Position numbers and translations under genes: made by a program | Shown here: in pieces, positions 9,813 to 25,593 of the stretch | Position numbering within the stretch: the first letter of the stretch is position 1 | How the letters are laid out: each line of letters begins with the position of its first letter | The notes under the pieces: model-generated | Seen by the model: only the letters and a program-made list of their open reading frames with translations | Told to the model about the DNA's origin: nothing | Databases searched by the model: none | Assembly (NCBI RefSeq): GCF_001424905.1 | Contig: NZ_LMCU01000001.1 | Location: forward strand, 1,605,480 to 1,669,479 | Direction: 5' to 3' | DNA length: 64,000 nucleotides | Source of the DNA: Leifsonia sp. Root112D2 | GTDB taxonomy: Bacteria > Actinomycetota > Actinomycetes > Actinomycetales > Microbacteriaceae

Positions 9813-10756
9813 TGGCCGATACAACACTCACCGACAATCGACTGGCCATTGCTGCAGACCAGTTGCCGCACGCGCCCGGTCGCAAGCCGAAGAAGAAGCG
9901 CCCCGACAGGCTGCCGGGGGAGAAGGCGCTCGTCGCCTCGCCGGGAACCTGGTTCGTCTGGGCCGGAATCGTGGTGTTCTTCCTCTTCCTGTTCGGCATT
10001 CTCATCAGCGTGCTGGTGGACTCCTTCGGCAAGTCGTGGTTCACGACCTGGCTGCCGCAGGAATTCTCCGCCGACTGGTACTCGCAGGCGTGGAACAGCT
10101 TCGACCTCGGCCACGTGATAGGCGTGACGCTGCTCGTGGCGTTCAGCGTCGTGATCATCTCGATAGTGGTGGGGGTGCCCGCCTCGTACGTGCTCGCCCG
10201 CAGCAACTTTCCGTTCAAGCGACTGGTCATGGGCCTGTTCCTACTGCCCGTGCTGATTCCGCCGATCACCTTCGGCATTCCGCTGGCGACGGTCATGTAC
10301 AACTTCGGGCTCGGGCGCACGGTGCTCGCCGTCATCCTGGTGAACCTGGTGCCGTCCGTGCCGTTCGTGATCATCACCATGACGCCGTTCATCGAGCAGA
10401 TCAATCCCTCCATCGAGAACGCGGCACGCATGTGCGGTGCGGGCATGCGCCAGGTATTCGTGCGGGTTCTCGGCCCGTTGCTGGTTCCCGGTATTCTGGC
10501 CGCGGGCATCCTCGTGCTGGTGCGCACCGTCGGCATGTTCGACCTGACGTTCCTCGTCTCCGGGCCGCCATCTGACACGCTGGTTGTGGCGATCTACCGG
10601 GCCATGACCTCGGCCGGCGGGGCGGAGCCGCGGGCGCTGGTATCGGCGATGGCCGTGATGTACACGGTCATGATGCTGATCATTCTCATCATTGCCCTGC
10701 GGTTCATCAATCCAACCCAGCTCGTCGCCCGCGTGAAGGATTCCAAGGACGACTGA
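9812..10756 (+). CDS. ABC transporter permease 2
   Basis: A 314-residue permease with a roughly 50-residue polar N-terminus rich in Pro, Lys and Arg (RKPKKKRPDRLPGEK), then about six membrane segments. The coupling motif is ENAARMCGAGMRQVFVRVLG. The start overlaps the preceding stop (TGATG), and the reductase gene begins 14 nt later, so transport and catabolism appear to be one operon from 6508 to 12360. Confidence 0.91.
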   Translation: MADTTLTDNRLAIAADQLPHAPGRKPKKKRPDRLPGEKALVASPGTWFVWAGIVVFFLFLFGILISVLVDSFGKSWFTTWLPQEFSADWYSQAWNSFDLGHVIGVTLLVAFSVVIISIVVGVPASYVLARSNFPFKRLVMGLFLLPVLIPPITFGIPLATVMYNFGLGRTVLAVILVNLVPSVPFVIITMTPFIEQINPSIENAARMCGAGMRQVFVRVLGPLLVPGILAAGILVLVRTVGMFDLTFLVSGPPSDTLVVAIYRAMTSAGGAEPRALVSAMAVMYTVMMLIILIIALRFINPTQLVARVKDSKDD

Positions 10757-10770
10757 ATGGAGCATCACCT

Positions 10771-12360
10771 GTGAGCACCCCACGCCTGTCGGCGGCCACG
10801 CTTGCCGACATGTCGGTTGAGGAGAGGTCGAGGAACGAGGCCTCGTCTCGAAACCCGCAGAAGTCCGGCCCACTCGTCGATCCTGCGGCGCTCTCGATCG
10901 GCATCGTGCACTTCGGCATCGGGGCGTTCCACCGCGCCCACCAGGCCGTGTTCACGGAAGACGCGGCAGCGGCATCCGGTGACACCCGCTGGGGAATCCT
11001 GGGCGTCACGGGCCGCAGCGACACGGTCGTGCGCCAGTTGCAGCCGCAGGACTGTCTCTACGGCGTGCTCGAGCGGGGGGCGGATGCGACGAGCCTGCGT
11101 CTCATCGGATCGGTGCGCGATGTCGCGTGGCCCGGTCGCGACTCGGAGCGCGTGGTTGAGCAACTCGCCAGCCCGACCACGCACGTGGCGACCCTCACCA
11201 TTACGGAGAAGGGATACTTGCGCGGGGCAGACGGCGAGCTCGACCTGAGCCTGGGCTCGGTGCGCCACGATGTTGCGGTTCTCGGGCGGGAGCTGGCGGG
11301 GGAGAGCGAACTGCCGGCGTCGCTGACCCCGCTGGGTCTGCTGGTGCGCGGGCTGGCGCGACGCTTCCGCAGTGGCGGTGAGCCGTTCACCGTCGTGGCC
11401 TGCGACAACCTCGTCGACAACGGCCCCACCACGCGCCGCCTCGTGCAGGGCTTCGCCGCCGCGGCCACGCCGGTTGAGGAGGATGCGACCAAGGAGCATC
11501 CGTCTCGAAACCAGCACCAGCACCCCTTCGCAGCCTGGCTCGCGGCATCCGTCACCTTCCCTTCCACGATGGTCGATCGCATCGCGCCGGCCACCACCGA
11601 AGGCGATCGCGCGCTCGCCGAAGAGATCCTCGGGCTGCGCGATGAGGCGCTCGTGGTCGCCGAGCCCTTCAAGCAGTGGGTGATCGAAGACGACTTCGCC
11701 GGCCCGCGCCCCGCCTGGGAGCAGGCCGGGGCCATCCTGACCTCCGATGTCGCCGCGTACGAACGCGTCAAGCTGCGCGTGCTCAACGGAACGCACTCGA
11801 TGCTCGCCTATCTGGGTGCGCTCAAGGGCCATGACACGATCGCCCAGGCGGTGACGGATGTCGCGCTTCACGATGCCGTTCTGCGGGTGCTCAACGACGA
11901 CATCCTGCCGACGCTTCAGGCGCCACCCGGTCTCGATCTTGAGCAGTACCGCGACTCGGTGCTGCAGCGCTTCGCCAACCCGAACCTCGCACACACCACC
12001 GGCCAGGTGGGCATGGACGGCTCGCAGAAGCTGCCGTTCCGCTTCGTGTCGACCGCCGCCGACCGGATGGCCGCCGGGCACCTTCCCGAGGGGCTGGCGT
12101 TCGCGCTCGCCGCGTGGATCAGCTACATCGCCTCCACCTCGGATGCCGGCGGCCCGGTTCTCGACGATCCGCTCGCGACGCGGTTGCAGGCGGCGATCGG
12201 CACCTCGGTGAGCCTCGCGGAGCATCCGGATGCCGCCGTCGACCGCCTCTTCGCAATAAACGAGGTCTTCACCGCCGAGGTGCGCGCGTCCTCCGCCTTC
12301 CGCGCCGCCGTCGTCGCTGCCCTCCCGCAGGTGCGCGCCCTCACCCGTCCCGCTGGTTGA
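10771..12360 (+). CDS. uxuB: Mannitol dehydrogenase family oxidoreductase, probable D-fructuronate reductase
   Basis: A 529-residue long-chain polyol dehydrogenase. The NAD-binding fold starts at IGIVHFGIGAFHRAHQAVF, and the catalytic signature KLRVLNGTHS places K334, N339 and H342 as in mannitol dehydrogenase and UxuB. With UxaC and ManD beside it, reduction of fructuronate to mannonate is the most likely reaction; mannitol, arabinitol or tagaturonate are alternatives. GTG 10771 overlaps no gene and follows GGAG-like bases. Two 42-nt pieces of the palindromic repeat lie in frame in the gene (10814-10855 and 11471-11512), giving the related peptides VEERSRNEASSRN and VEEDATKEHPSRN, and the stop codon is inside a full repeat copy. 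Confidence 0.82.
   Translation: MSTPRLSAATLADMSVEERSRNEASSRNPQKSGPLVDPAALSIGIVHFGIGAFHRAHQAVFTEDAAAASGDTRWGILGVTGRSDTVVRQLQPQDCLYGVLERGADATSLRLIGSVRDVAWPGRDSERVVEQLASPTTHVATLTITEKGYLRGADGELDLSLGSVRHDVAVLGRELAGESELPASLTPLGLLVRGLARRFRSGGEPFTVVACDNLVDNGPTTRRLVQGFAAAATPVEEDATKEHPSRNQHQHPFAAWLAASVTFPSTMVDRIAPATTEGDRALAEEILGLRDEALVVAEPFKQWVIEDDFAGPRPAWEQAGAILTSDVAAYERVKLRVLNGTHSMLAYLGALKGHDTIAQAVTDVALHDAVLRVLNDDILPTLQAPPGLDLEQYRDSVLQRFANPNLAHTTGQVGMDGSQKLPFRFVSTAADRMAAGHLPEGLAFALAAWISYIASTSDAGGPVLDDPLATRLQAAIGTSVSLAEHPDAAVDRLFAINEVFTAEVRASSAFRAAVVAALPQVRALTRPAG
10814..10855 (+). repeat. In-frame half unit of the palindromic repeat within the reductase gene, first site
   Basis: CGGTTGAGGAG (10814-10824) and GTCTCGAAACC (10845-10855) are the two conserved blocks of one arm of the intergenic repeat. 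The unit is 42 nt, exactly 14 codons, so the frame is kept. It falls in the N-terminal linker before the NAD-binding fold. Confidence 0.8.
11471..11512 (+). repeat. In-frame half unit of the palindromic repeat within the reductase gene, second site
   Basis: CGGTTGAGGAG (11471-11481) and GTCTCGAAACC (11502-11512) recur with the same 42-nt spacing and the same reading frame as the first site. It lies between RRLVQGFAAAA and the family-conserved FPSTMVDRI, probably a surface loop. Confidence 0.8.
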
Positions 12361-12448
12361 GGAGGCGCGCGAAGCCGCCGTCTCGAAACCGCCCCGCGCG
12401 GCCCTGGTTTCGAGACGTCGCCTCGTTCCTCGACGACTCCTCAACCAG
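12353..12448. repeat. Long palindromic intergenic repeat, copy 2
   Basis: Outer arms CTGGTTGAGGAG (12353-12364) and CTCCTCAACCAG (12437-12448) enclose inner arms GTCTCGAAACC (12380-12390) and GGTTTCGAGAC (12406-12416). The first arm provides the TGA stop of the reductase gene (12358-12360). The hairpin separates the uronate operon from the rpoB promoter and may end transcription. Confidence 0.9.
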
Positions 12449-12505
12449 CGAACAGGTGAGAAAGCTGGGTTATACCCCAGAATCGGGATGCGGTCAACAT
12501 TTAAG

Positions 12506-12534
12506 TAGACACGGCGCGCCCTGCGGCATATAGT
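12506..12534 (+). promoter_or_regulatory. rpoBC promoter
   Basis: TAGACA (12506-12511) and TATAGT (12529-12534) are 17 nt apart, a close match to the housekeeping consensus. This gives an untranslated leader of roughly 180 nt before rpoB. Confidence 0.7.
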
Positions 12535-12595
12535 TGATCTTTGCGCTCCCTCATACAATCACGCCTTCATATTGCGGTCGGCTCGTGTGCCCGGG

Positions 12596-12620
12596 CCCGG
12601 TTTCGAACTATCGAAACGGG
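12596..12620 (+). promoter_or_regulatory. Stem-loop in the rpoB leader
   Basis: CCCGGTTTCGA and TCGAAACGGG can pair around an ACTA loop with one bulged G. It is the only clear structure in the leader (about 12541-12718). It could influence rpoB expression; no T-run follows, so it is not an obvious terminator. Confidence 0.4.
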
Positions 12621-12718
12621 TCATATATCGGCACCATCTGCGGGAGTTCGTTCACAACAGTTCCCCATACTGATCACAAGTAACTTAAGGCCCGACGGGG
12701 CCCACGGAGGTTATTTCC

Positions 12719-16225
<3,507 letters not shown>

Positions 16226-16272
16226 GCGCAGCCAGACCCTACTGACGAATCTTCACAAGGAGAGAGTAAAAA

Positions 16273-20154
<3,882 letters not shown>

Positions 20155-20172
20155 GTTCGAGCGCAGTACACG

Positions 20173-20200
20173 AGGGGCCCCGGCTAACGCCGGGGCCCCT
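20173..20200 (+). terminator. rpoBC terminator
   Basis: A perfect 12-bp stem (AGGGGCCCCGGC and GCCGGGGCCCCT) with a TAAC loop is followed by a T-rich tail, 18 nt after the rpoC stop. Confidence 0.92.
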
Positions 20201-20220
20201 TCGTCGTGTCCTGCTACCCG

Positions 20221-20313
20221 CTGGTTGAGGAGCGAGGAACGAGCGTCTCGAAACCGGCCCGCCCGGCCCTGGTTTCGAGACGGGCCCTCCTTCGTCGAGC
20301 CCTCCTCAACCAG
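20221..20313. repeat. Long palindromic intergenic repeat, copy 3
   Basis: Outer arms CTGGTTGAGGAG (20221-20232) and CTCCTCAACCAG (20302-20313) enclose GTCTCGAAACC and GGTTTCGAGAC. It is nearly identical to copy 1, including the internal spacer. It lies just after the rpoBC terminator, so terminating rpoBC is not its likely purpose. The rest of the gap to pilB (20314-20468) shows no strong promoter. Confidence 0.9.
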
Positions 20314-20468
20314 CGGAACGGCGCGACCACCGAACGGGTGGCCCCATATTTGGGTGATGTGCTCAGCATCCGCTCGGCGATAGCGTGACAGGGCTTATCC
20401 ATATGCCCACCCGCTCTCTCTGTGCGCACCCGAAACGCCGCAGTCCCAGCTCTGTCGAGGAGGTACCC

Positions 20469-22139
20469 GTGGCATCCATGACCGAAATTCTGATTCTGCA
20501 CGGGCTGCTGCCGATCGAGCAGCTCGATGCCCTCGAACACAGTCAGGCCGAAGAAGAGGCCGCCATTCGCGACCTCGTCAACAAGGGCGTCATCAACGAG
20601 GTGCAGCTCGCCACCGCGCGGGCCGCGCAGGCCAATCTGCCCTTCGTCGAACTGCTGGACTACCCCGTCGATCGCACCGCCGTCTCTCTCGTTGCCCCCG
20701 GCATCTGCCGCAGGCACAACGTTCTTCCCATCGCCGTGACCAACAACCGTGTGGTGCTGGCGATGGTCGACCCGGGCAATGTCTTCGCGATAGACGATGT
20801 GCGCGCGGCGACGCGCATGCAGGTCGACTCCGTTGTGGCCGAACGCAGCGACCTGCTGGCCGCCATCGATCGCTATCTGCGTGCCGACGGCGAGCTCAGC
20901 GACCTCACCACCACGCTCGAGGAGGAGAGCGCGCCGGCGGATGCCGCGACGCTGAGCATCGGCGATGCCGGTGACGACGACGCGCCCATCGTGCGTTTCG
21001 TGAACCTGCTGGTGAGCCAGGCGATCCAGGATGCGGCATCCGATATTCACATCGAACCGGGCGAGCACGAGGTGCGGGTTCGCTACCGCATCGACGGCGT
21101 GCTGCATGAGATGCAGCCGGCGCCCAAGAGCATCCAGAACGGCGTCATCTCCCGCCTGAAGATCATGAGCGACATCGACATCGCCGAGCGGCGCAAGCCG
21201 CAGGACGGTCGCATGTCTGTCAGCCACGGCGGCCGTCAGATCGACCTGCGCGTGGCCACGCTTCCCACGGTGTGGGGCGAGAAGATCGTCATGCGTATTC
21301 TCGACAACACCAACACGAGTCTCGATGTGCGCGACCTGGCCATGCTCGACCGCAACTTCGAGGTCTTCCGCACCTCGTATTCCAAGCCGTACGGCATGAT
21401 CCTGGTCACCGGCCCCACCGGTTCGGGCAAGTCGACGACGCTGTACACGACCCTCGGCGCGGTGGCGAAGCCCGAGATCAACGTGATCACCGTCGAAGAC
21501 CCGGTGGAGTACCGCATGGCGGGCATCAACCAGGTGCAGGTGAACCCGAAGGCGGGGCTCACCTTTGCCAGCGCGCTGCGCTCCATTCTGCGCAGCGACC
21601 CGGATGTCGTTCTGCTCGGTGAAATTCGCGACCACGAGACCGCGCAGATTGCCATCGAGGCCTCGCTCACCGGCCACCTGGTGCTGTCGACCCTGCACAC
21701 CAACGACGCACCGAGCGCGGTCACCCGGCTCACCGAGATGGACATCGAACCGTTCCTGGTGGGATCCGCCCTCGATTCGGTCGTGGCCCAGCGGCTGGCC
21801 CGGCGCCTGTGCGAGCGCTGCAAGGCACCCGCCCCGATCGACCCGCAGCGGTTGCTGCAGCTGAACTTCACACTCGACCCCACCCGGGAGATGCCCGTCA
21901 TCTACCAGCCCGTCGGATGCGCCAGCTGCTCGAACACCGGCTATCGCGGGCGGCTCGCCATTCACGAGGTGATGGTGGTGACCGAGGACATCGAGCGACT
22001 CGCCGTCGGGCGCGCGTCCAGCGCAGAGATCGGCCGCCTGGCCAGAGCCCAGGGCATGCTCACGCTGCGCGAAGACGGCTGGGCCAAGGTGCAGCTGGGC
22101 ATGACGTCGATTGACGAGATCTTGCGGGTGGTCGCCTAG
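20469..22139 (+). CDS. pilB: Type IV pilus extension ATPase PilB
   Basis: A 556-residue GspE/PilB-type ATPase that powers pilin polymerisation. The N-terminal regulatory domain (about 1-150) is of the GspE N-terminal type. The ATPase domain has Walker A GPTGSGKST (315-323), the Asp-box ITVEDPVEY, a Walker B-like VVLLGEIRD and the His-box HLVLSTLHTNDA. The tetracysteine zinc motif is present (CERCK and CASCSNTGYRGR), which marks PilB/GspE rather than PilT. GTG 20469 has GAGGAGG 5 nt upstream; an in-frame ATG at 20478 is an alternative. It is first gene of the pilus operon. Confidence 0.94.
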   Translation: MASMTEILILHGLLPIEQLDALEHSQAEEEAAIRDLVNKGVINEVQLATARAAQANLPFVELLDYPVDRTAVSLVAPGICRRHNVLPIAVTNNRVVLAMVDPGNVFAIDDVRAATRMQVDSVVAERSDLLAAIDRYLRADGELSDLTTTLEEESAPADAATLSIGDAGDDDAPIVRFVNLLVSQAIQDAASDIHIEPGEHEVRVRYRIDGVLHEMQPAPKSIQNGVISRLKIMSDIDIAERRKPQDGRMSVSHGGRQIDLRVATLPTVWGEKIVMRILDNTNTSLDVRDLAMLDRNFEVFRTSYSKPYGMILVTGPTGSGKSTTLYTTLGAVAKPEINVITVEDPVEYRMAGINQVQVNPKAGLTFASALRSILRSDPDVVLLGEIRDHETAQIAIEASLTGHLVLSTLHTNDAPSAVTRLTEMDIEPFLVGSALDSVVAQRLARRLCERCKAPAPIDPQRLLQLNFTLDPTREMPVIYQPVGCASCSNTGYRGRLAIHEVMVVTEDIERLAVGRASSAEIGRLARAQGMLTLREDGWAKVQLGMTSIDEILRVVA

Positions 22140-22199
22140 TGCGCCCCGGCATTCGGTGCGAAGGCGCGCTTGCGCCGACCCGCACGCGGGAGAAGGGCA

Positions 22200-23702
22200 A
22201 TGAGCATGGATGACTCTATCTACGAGATTCCGGTGATTCCGCCGGACCCCGGCACCGGCAGCTGGAGTCTCACCGGCTTGGGCTCTGAGCAGGGCGGTGC
22301 GAAGCCGGATGCGGTCCAGCCGCTGCTGCGCCCGCGTTCCGCAGACCGGGCGGCGGTGCCCGGCGTAGCGCTTCCGCAGCCCGTTCCTGCGCCGACCGGC
22401 CAGCCCGCGGCAGCCGCGCCTCCCGTGCAGGCACAGCCTGCGCAGCCGCAGCCGCAGCCGCAACAGCCGCAGCCGCAGCCCGTGGCAGCAGCGCAGCCTG
22501 CACCCCCCGCCGCCGACTCACCCGCAGATGCGCGCCGCGTCTCCCGCCAGAGTGCCGACCCCGAACTCATCGCCGCGCTGCAGGAGGTCGTCTACAGTCG
22601 CGCATCCGACCTGCACATCACCGCGAATGCGGCACCGATGATCCGCGTCGACGGAGGCCTGCGGCCCGTGCCCGGTGGGCAGGTGTGGGATCGCGAGCGA
22701 GTCGCATCCGCCCTGCAGAGCATCATCAGCGAGCAGCAGCGCACCCAGTTCGGGCGCGAGCTCGAGCTCGATTTTGCCTACACGGTGTCGGCGAACGCCC
22801 GCTTTCGCGTCAACTACTACCAGCAGCGCGACTCGATCGGCGCGGCTTTTCGGCTCATCCCCACCGAGATCAAGCAACTCAAAGACCTCGGCGTGCCCGA
22901 GTCAATCGGCCGCTTCGCGACCCTGCCGCGTGGTCTCGTGCTCGTGACAGGCCCCACCGGCTCCGGAAAGTCCACCACGCTGGCCGCGCTCGTGGACTTG
23001 GTGAACTCCACGCGCACCGACCACATCGTGACCGTCGAAGACCCCATCGAGTTTCTGCACGCGCACAAGAAGTCCATCGTGAACCAGCGCGAGGTCGGCC
23101 ACGATACCCACAGCTTCGCCTCGGCCCTCAAGCATGTGCTGCGTCAGGACCCGGATGTGATTCTCATCGGCGAGCTGCGCGACCTCGAGACCATCTCGGT
23201 AGCGCTCACCGCCGCCGAGACGGGCCACCTGGTCTTCGCCACCCTGCACACGCAGGATGCCCCGCAGACGATCGACCGCATGATCGACGTGTTCCCGCCC
23301 CACCAGCAGGGCCAGGTGCGCGCACAGCTCGCCGCGACGCTGCAGGGCGTGGTCTGTCAGACTCTCGTGGCCCGGGCCACGGGTGAGGGCCGGGCCGTGG
23401 CCACCGAGATCATGATCACGACCCCGGCCATCGGCAACCTCATTCGCGAGGGCAAGACGTACCAGATCGCCTCGGCCATGCAAGCCGGCCGCGATCTGGG
23501 CATGCACACCATGGACCAACACCTGGCCGAGCTGGTGAACACCGGCAAGGTGACGCACGCCGCGGCACTCGAGAAGGTGCACGACCCGGCCGGCTTCGAC
23601 AGGCTCATCGACCGCGTGGAGTCGCCCACGGAGGCATCCGCTCGAGCTCTCTCGGTGGGCGGCATTGACTTCGGCGATTCATTCTCGGGAGGGGCGCGCT
23701 GA
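22200..23702 (+). CDS. pilT: Type IV pilus retraction ATPase PilT with Pro/Gln-rich N-terminal extension
   Basis: A 500-residue protein. The C-terminal 370 residues are a PilT-type ATPase: Walker A GPTGSGKST (251-259), TVEDPIEFLH, VILIGELRD, HLVFATLHTQDA and the retraction-ATPase signature region MDQHLAELV near the end. There is no tetracysteine, which separates it from PilB. Residues 1-115 are low-complexity, rich in Pro, Gln and Ala (for example PQPQPQQPQPQPVAAAQP), and are not part of ordinary PilT (about 350 residues). ATG 22200 has GAGAAGGG just upstream. The stop overlaps the pilC start (TGATG). Confidence 0.92.
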   Translation: MSMDDSIYEIPVIPPDPGTGSWSLTGLGSEQGGAKPDAVQPLLRPRSADRAAVPGVALPQPVPAPTGQPAAAAPPVQAQPAQPQPQPQQPQPQPVAAAQPAPPAADSPADARRVSRQSADPELIAALQEVVYSRASDLHITANAAPMIRVDGGLRPVPGGQVWDRERVASALQSIISEQQRTQFGRELELDFAYTVSANARFRVNYYQQRDSIGAAFRLIPTEIKQLKDLGVPESIGRFATLPRGLVLVTGPTGSGKSTTLAALVDLVNSTRTDHIVTVEDPIEFLHAHKKSIVNQREVGHDTHSFASALKHVLRQDPDVILIGELRDLETISVALTAAETGHLVFATLHTQDAPQTIDRMIDVFPPHQQGQVRAQLAATLQGVVCQTLVARATGEGRAVATEIMITTPAIGNLIREGKTYQIASAMQAGRDLGMHTMDQHLAELVNTGKVTHAAALEKVHDPAGFDRLIDRVESPTEASARALSVGGIDFGDSFSGGAR

Positions 23703-24934
23703 TGTCCACCAGCACACAGACATTCGCTTACACCGGCAGAAACTCCGCCGGGAAGCTGGTGAAGGGCCACGTGGATGCCACAACCGAGGGCGCCGTCGCC
23801 ACCCGACTGCGCACCATGGGGCTCTCGCCCGTCTCGATCGAAGAATCCGCTGGCGGCACGGGGCTGAACCGGGAGATCTCTATCCCCGGCTTCACCAAGG
23901 GCGTCGGTCTGAAGGACCTCGCCGTGATGAGTCGCCAGATGGCGACGATGATCGGGGCAGGGCTCTCGCTGCTGCGCACGCTCAACATCCTGGCGGAGCA
24001 GACCGAGAACAAGACGCTCGCCAAACAGCTGGCCACCATCAGCAAGGACGTGGAGTCGGGCACCTCGTTGTCGGATGCGATGCGCCGGCACGATGAGACA
24101 TTCCCCCCGCTCATGATCAATATGGTGCGGGCGGGAGAGACCGGTGGCTTTCTCGACAACGCGCTGACATCGATCGCCGAGAACTTCGAGAAGGAAGCGA
24201 AGCTGCGCGGCACTATCAAGTCGGCCATGACCTATCCCGTGGTAGTACTCATCATCTCCGGCATTGCCGTGATAGCGATGCTGATCTTCATCGTTCCAGT
24301 CTTCGACAACATGTTCAAAAGCCTGGGCGGCCAGTTGCCGCTGCCCACCGAGCTGCTTGTGCAGCTCTCCCATGCAATGGTGTGGCTGGGACCCGTGATT
24401 GTCGTGGCGGTGATCGTCTTCTGGATCTGGTGGCGCAAGAACAAGCACACCGAGGCCGTGCGGCGGCGCCTGGACCCGATCAAGCTCAAATTGCCGGTCT
24501 TCGGTGCGCTGCTGAAGAAGATCGCCGTGGCGCGCTTCAGCCGCAACTTCGCCAATATGATCAGCGCCGGCGTGCCCATTTTGCAGGCGCTGCATATCGT
24601 GGGGGAGACCTCTGGCAACTGGGTGATCGAGCGCGCGTTGCAGCGCGTCTCTGAGTCGGTGCGTCAGGGCAAATCGATTGCCGGGCCGCTGGGCGATGAG
24701 CCGGCGTTTCCCGACATGGTCACCCAGATGATCGCCGTGGGCGAGGACTCTGGGTCGATGGAGACCATGCTCGAGAAGATCGCCGAGTTCTACGACGCGG
24801 AGGTGGAGGCGACCACTGAGGCGCTGACCTCGCTCATCGAGCCTCTGCTCATCGTCTTCCTTGGCGTGATTATCGGGGGCATGATCGTGGCTCTGTATTT
24901 GCCGATCTTCAACATCGCCACGCTGATCAAGTAG
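23702..24934 (+). CDS. pilC: Type IV pilus inner-membrane platform protein PilC
   Basis: A 410-residue PilC/GspF-type platform protein with two tandem T2SSF domains (about 70-200 and 270-400). Membrane segments are visible near 180-203, 222-246 and 378-404 (LIEPLLIVFLGVIIGGMIVA). Both halves carry the repeat-like core (FSRQ/SRNFANMISAGVPILQAL and MSRQMATMIGAGLSLLRTL). It links the ATPases to the growing pilus. It is coupled to pilT by a one-base overlap. Confidence 0.95.
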   Translation: MSTSTQTFAYTGRNSAGKLVKGHVDATTEGAVATRLRTMGLSPVSIEESAGGTGLNREISIPGFTKGVGLKDLAVMSRQMATMIGAGLSLLRTLNILAEQTENKTLAKQLATISKDVESGTSLSDAMRRHDETFPPLMINMVRAGETGGFLDNALTSIAENFEKEAKLRGTIKSAMTYPVVVLIISGIAVIAMLIFIVPVFDNMFKSLGGQLPLPTELLVQLSHAMVWLGPVIVVAVIVFWIWWRKNKHTEAVRRRLDPIKLKLPVFGALLKKIAVARFSRNFANMISAGVPILQALHIVGETSGNWVIERALQRVSESVRQGKSIAGPLGDEPAFPDMVTQMIAVGEDSGSMETMLEKIAEFYDAEVEATTEALTSLIEPLLIVFLGVIIGGMIVALYLPIFNIATLIK

Positions 24935-25087
24935 CTTTTGCCCCTCCCTCTGGGGTCAGAAATCCCTGATAAACCCCCCAATCGCGGGCTGCACCTGAGA
25001 AAATCCTGCGAATAGCATCAGTTCTGCCGGACCAGCTCGTCAGGCTCCCGAACCGCCTGTAGTACCCGAATGATTGGAAAGATTCTT

Positions 25088-25492
25088 ATGCTCTCACGCG
25101 TCATGAATGCGCTCTCGCGCAAACGTTCCGCCCTCAACGAGAACGAGAAGGGCTTCACCCTGATCGAGCTTCTCGTCGTCGTGATCATCATCGGCATCCT
25201 CGCCGCGATCGCGATCCCCGTCTACCTCGGCATCCAGAACAACGCCAAAGACAGCGCGACGAAGTCCGATCTGACGAACTGGAAGACGGGTGTTATCGCT
25301 GCGCAGACTACGGCCAACGGCACGCTGCCTGCGGACAAGGCTGCCGCTGGTATCTCCGATACCACCGGCTCGACCGCAACGGTCTACACAACGGACGGCA
25401 GCACCACATTCTGCATCCAGGCAACGAGTGGCTCTTCAAAGACTTTCAAGATCACTGATTCGGCTGCCGCTGTAGAAGGCACTTGCTCTTAA
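25088..25492 (+). CDS. pilA: Type IV major pilin PilA
   Basis: A 134-residue prepilin with a 22-residue basic leader ending KG, then the N-methylated Phe and the helix FTLIELLVVVIIIGILAAIA with the assembly glutamate E5 of the mature chain. The globular part ends with a cysteine pair (C109, C133) that can close the usual C-terminal disulphide loop. ATG 25088 has GGAAAG 7 nt upstream; an ATG at 25070 is in frame but poorly placed. A terminator-like hairpin follows, fitting a highly expressed major pilin. The 153 nt upstream (24935-25087) hold the likely pilA promoter, but I see no clear -35/-10 pair. Confidence 0.94.
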   Translation: MLSRVMNALSRKRSALNENEKGFTLIELLVVVIIIGILAAIAIPVYLGIQNNAKDSATKSDLTNWKTGVIAAQTTANGTLPADKAAAGISDTTGSTATVYTTDGSTTFCIQATSGSSKTFKITDSAAAVEGTCS

Positions 25493-25528
25493 GCCGCTTG
25501 GCTACGCAATATTTGCGGAACCATTCAG

Positions 25529-25558
25529 GGTGGGGTGCTGCTGACGTGGCACCCCACC
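25529..25558 (+). terminator. Partial terminator after pilA
   Basis: A 10-bp stem (GGTGGGGTGC and GCACCCCACC) with a 10-nt loop is followed by TCACCCTTTTCCCC. It lies between the major pilin and the minor-pilin genes and would let pilA be made in excess over the rest of the operon. Confidence 0.65.
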
Positions 25559-25593
25559 TCACCCTTTTCCCCCGGCATGAAACGGACCCGACC

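Noticed and set aside
24935..25087. A c-di-GMP riboswitch ahead of pilA.
   Set aside because: I could not find the conserved core bases of either known class in this stretch.
25483..25593. An upstream start for the PilV-like prepilin.
   Set aside because: The extension overlaps pilA and runs through a terminator hairpin; a prepilin leader is short, which favours GTG 25594.
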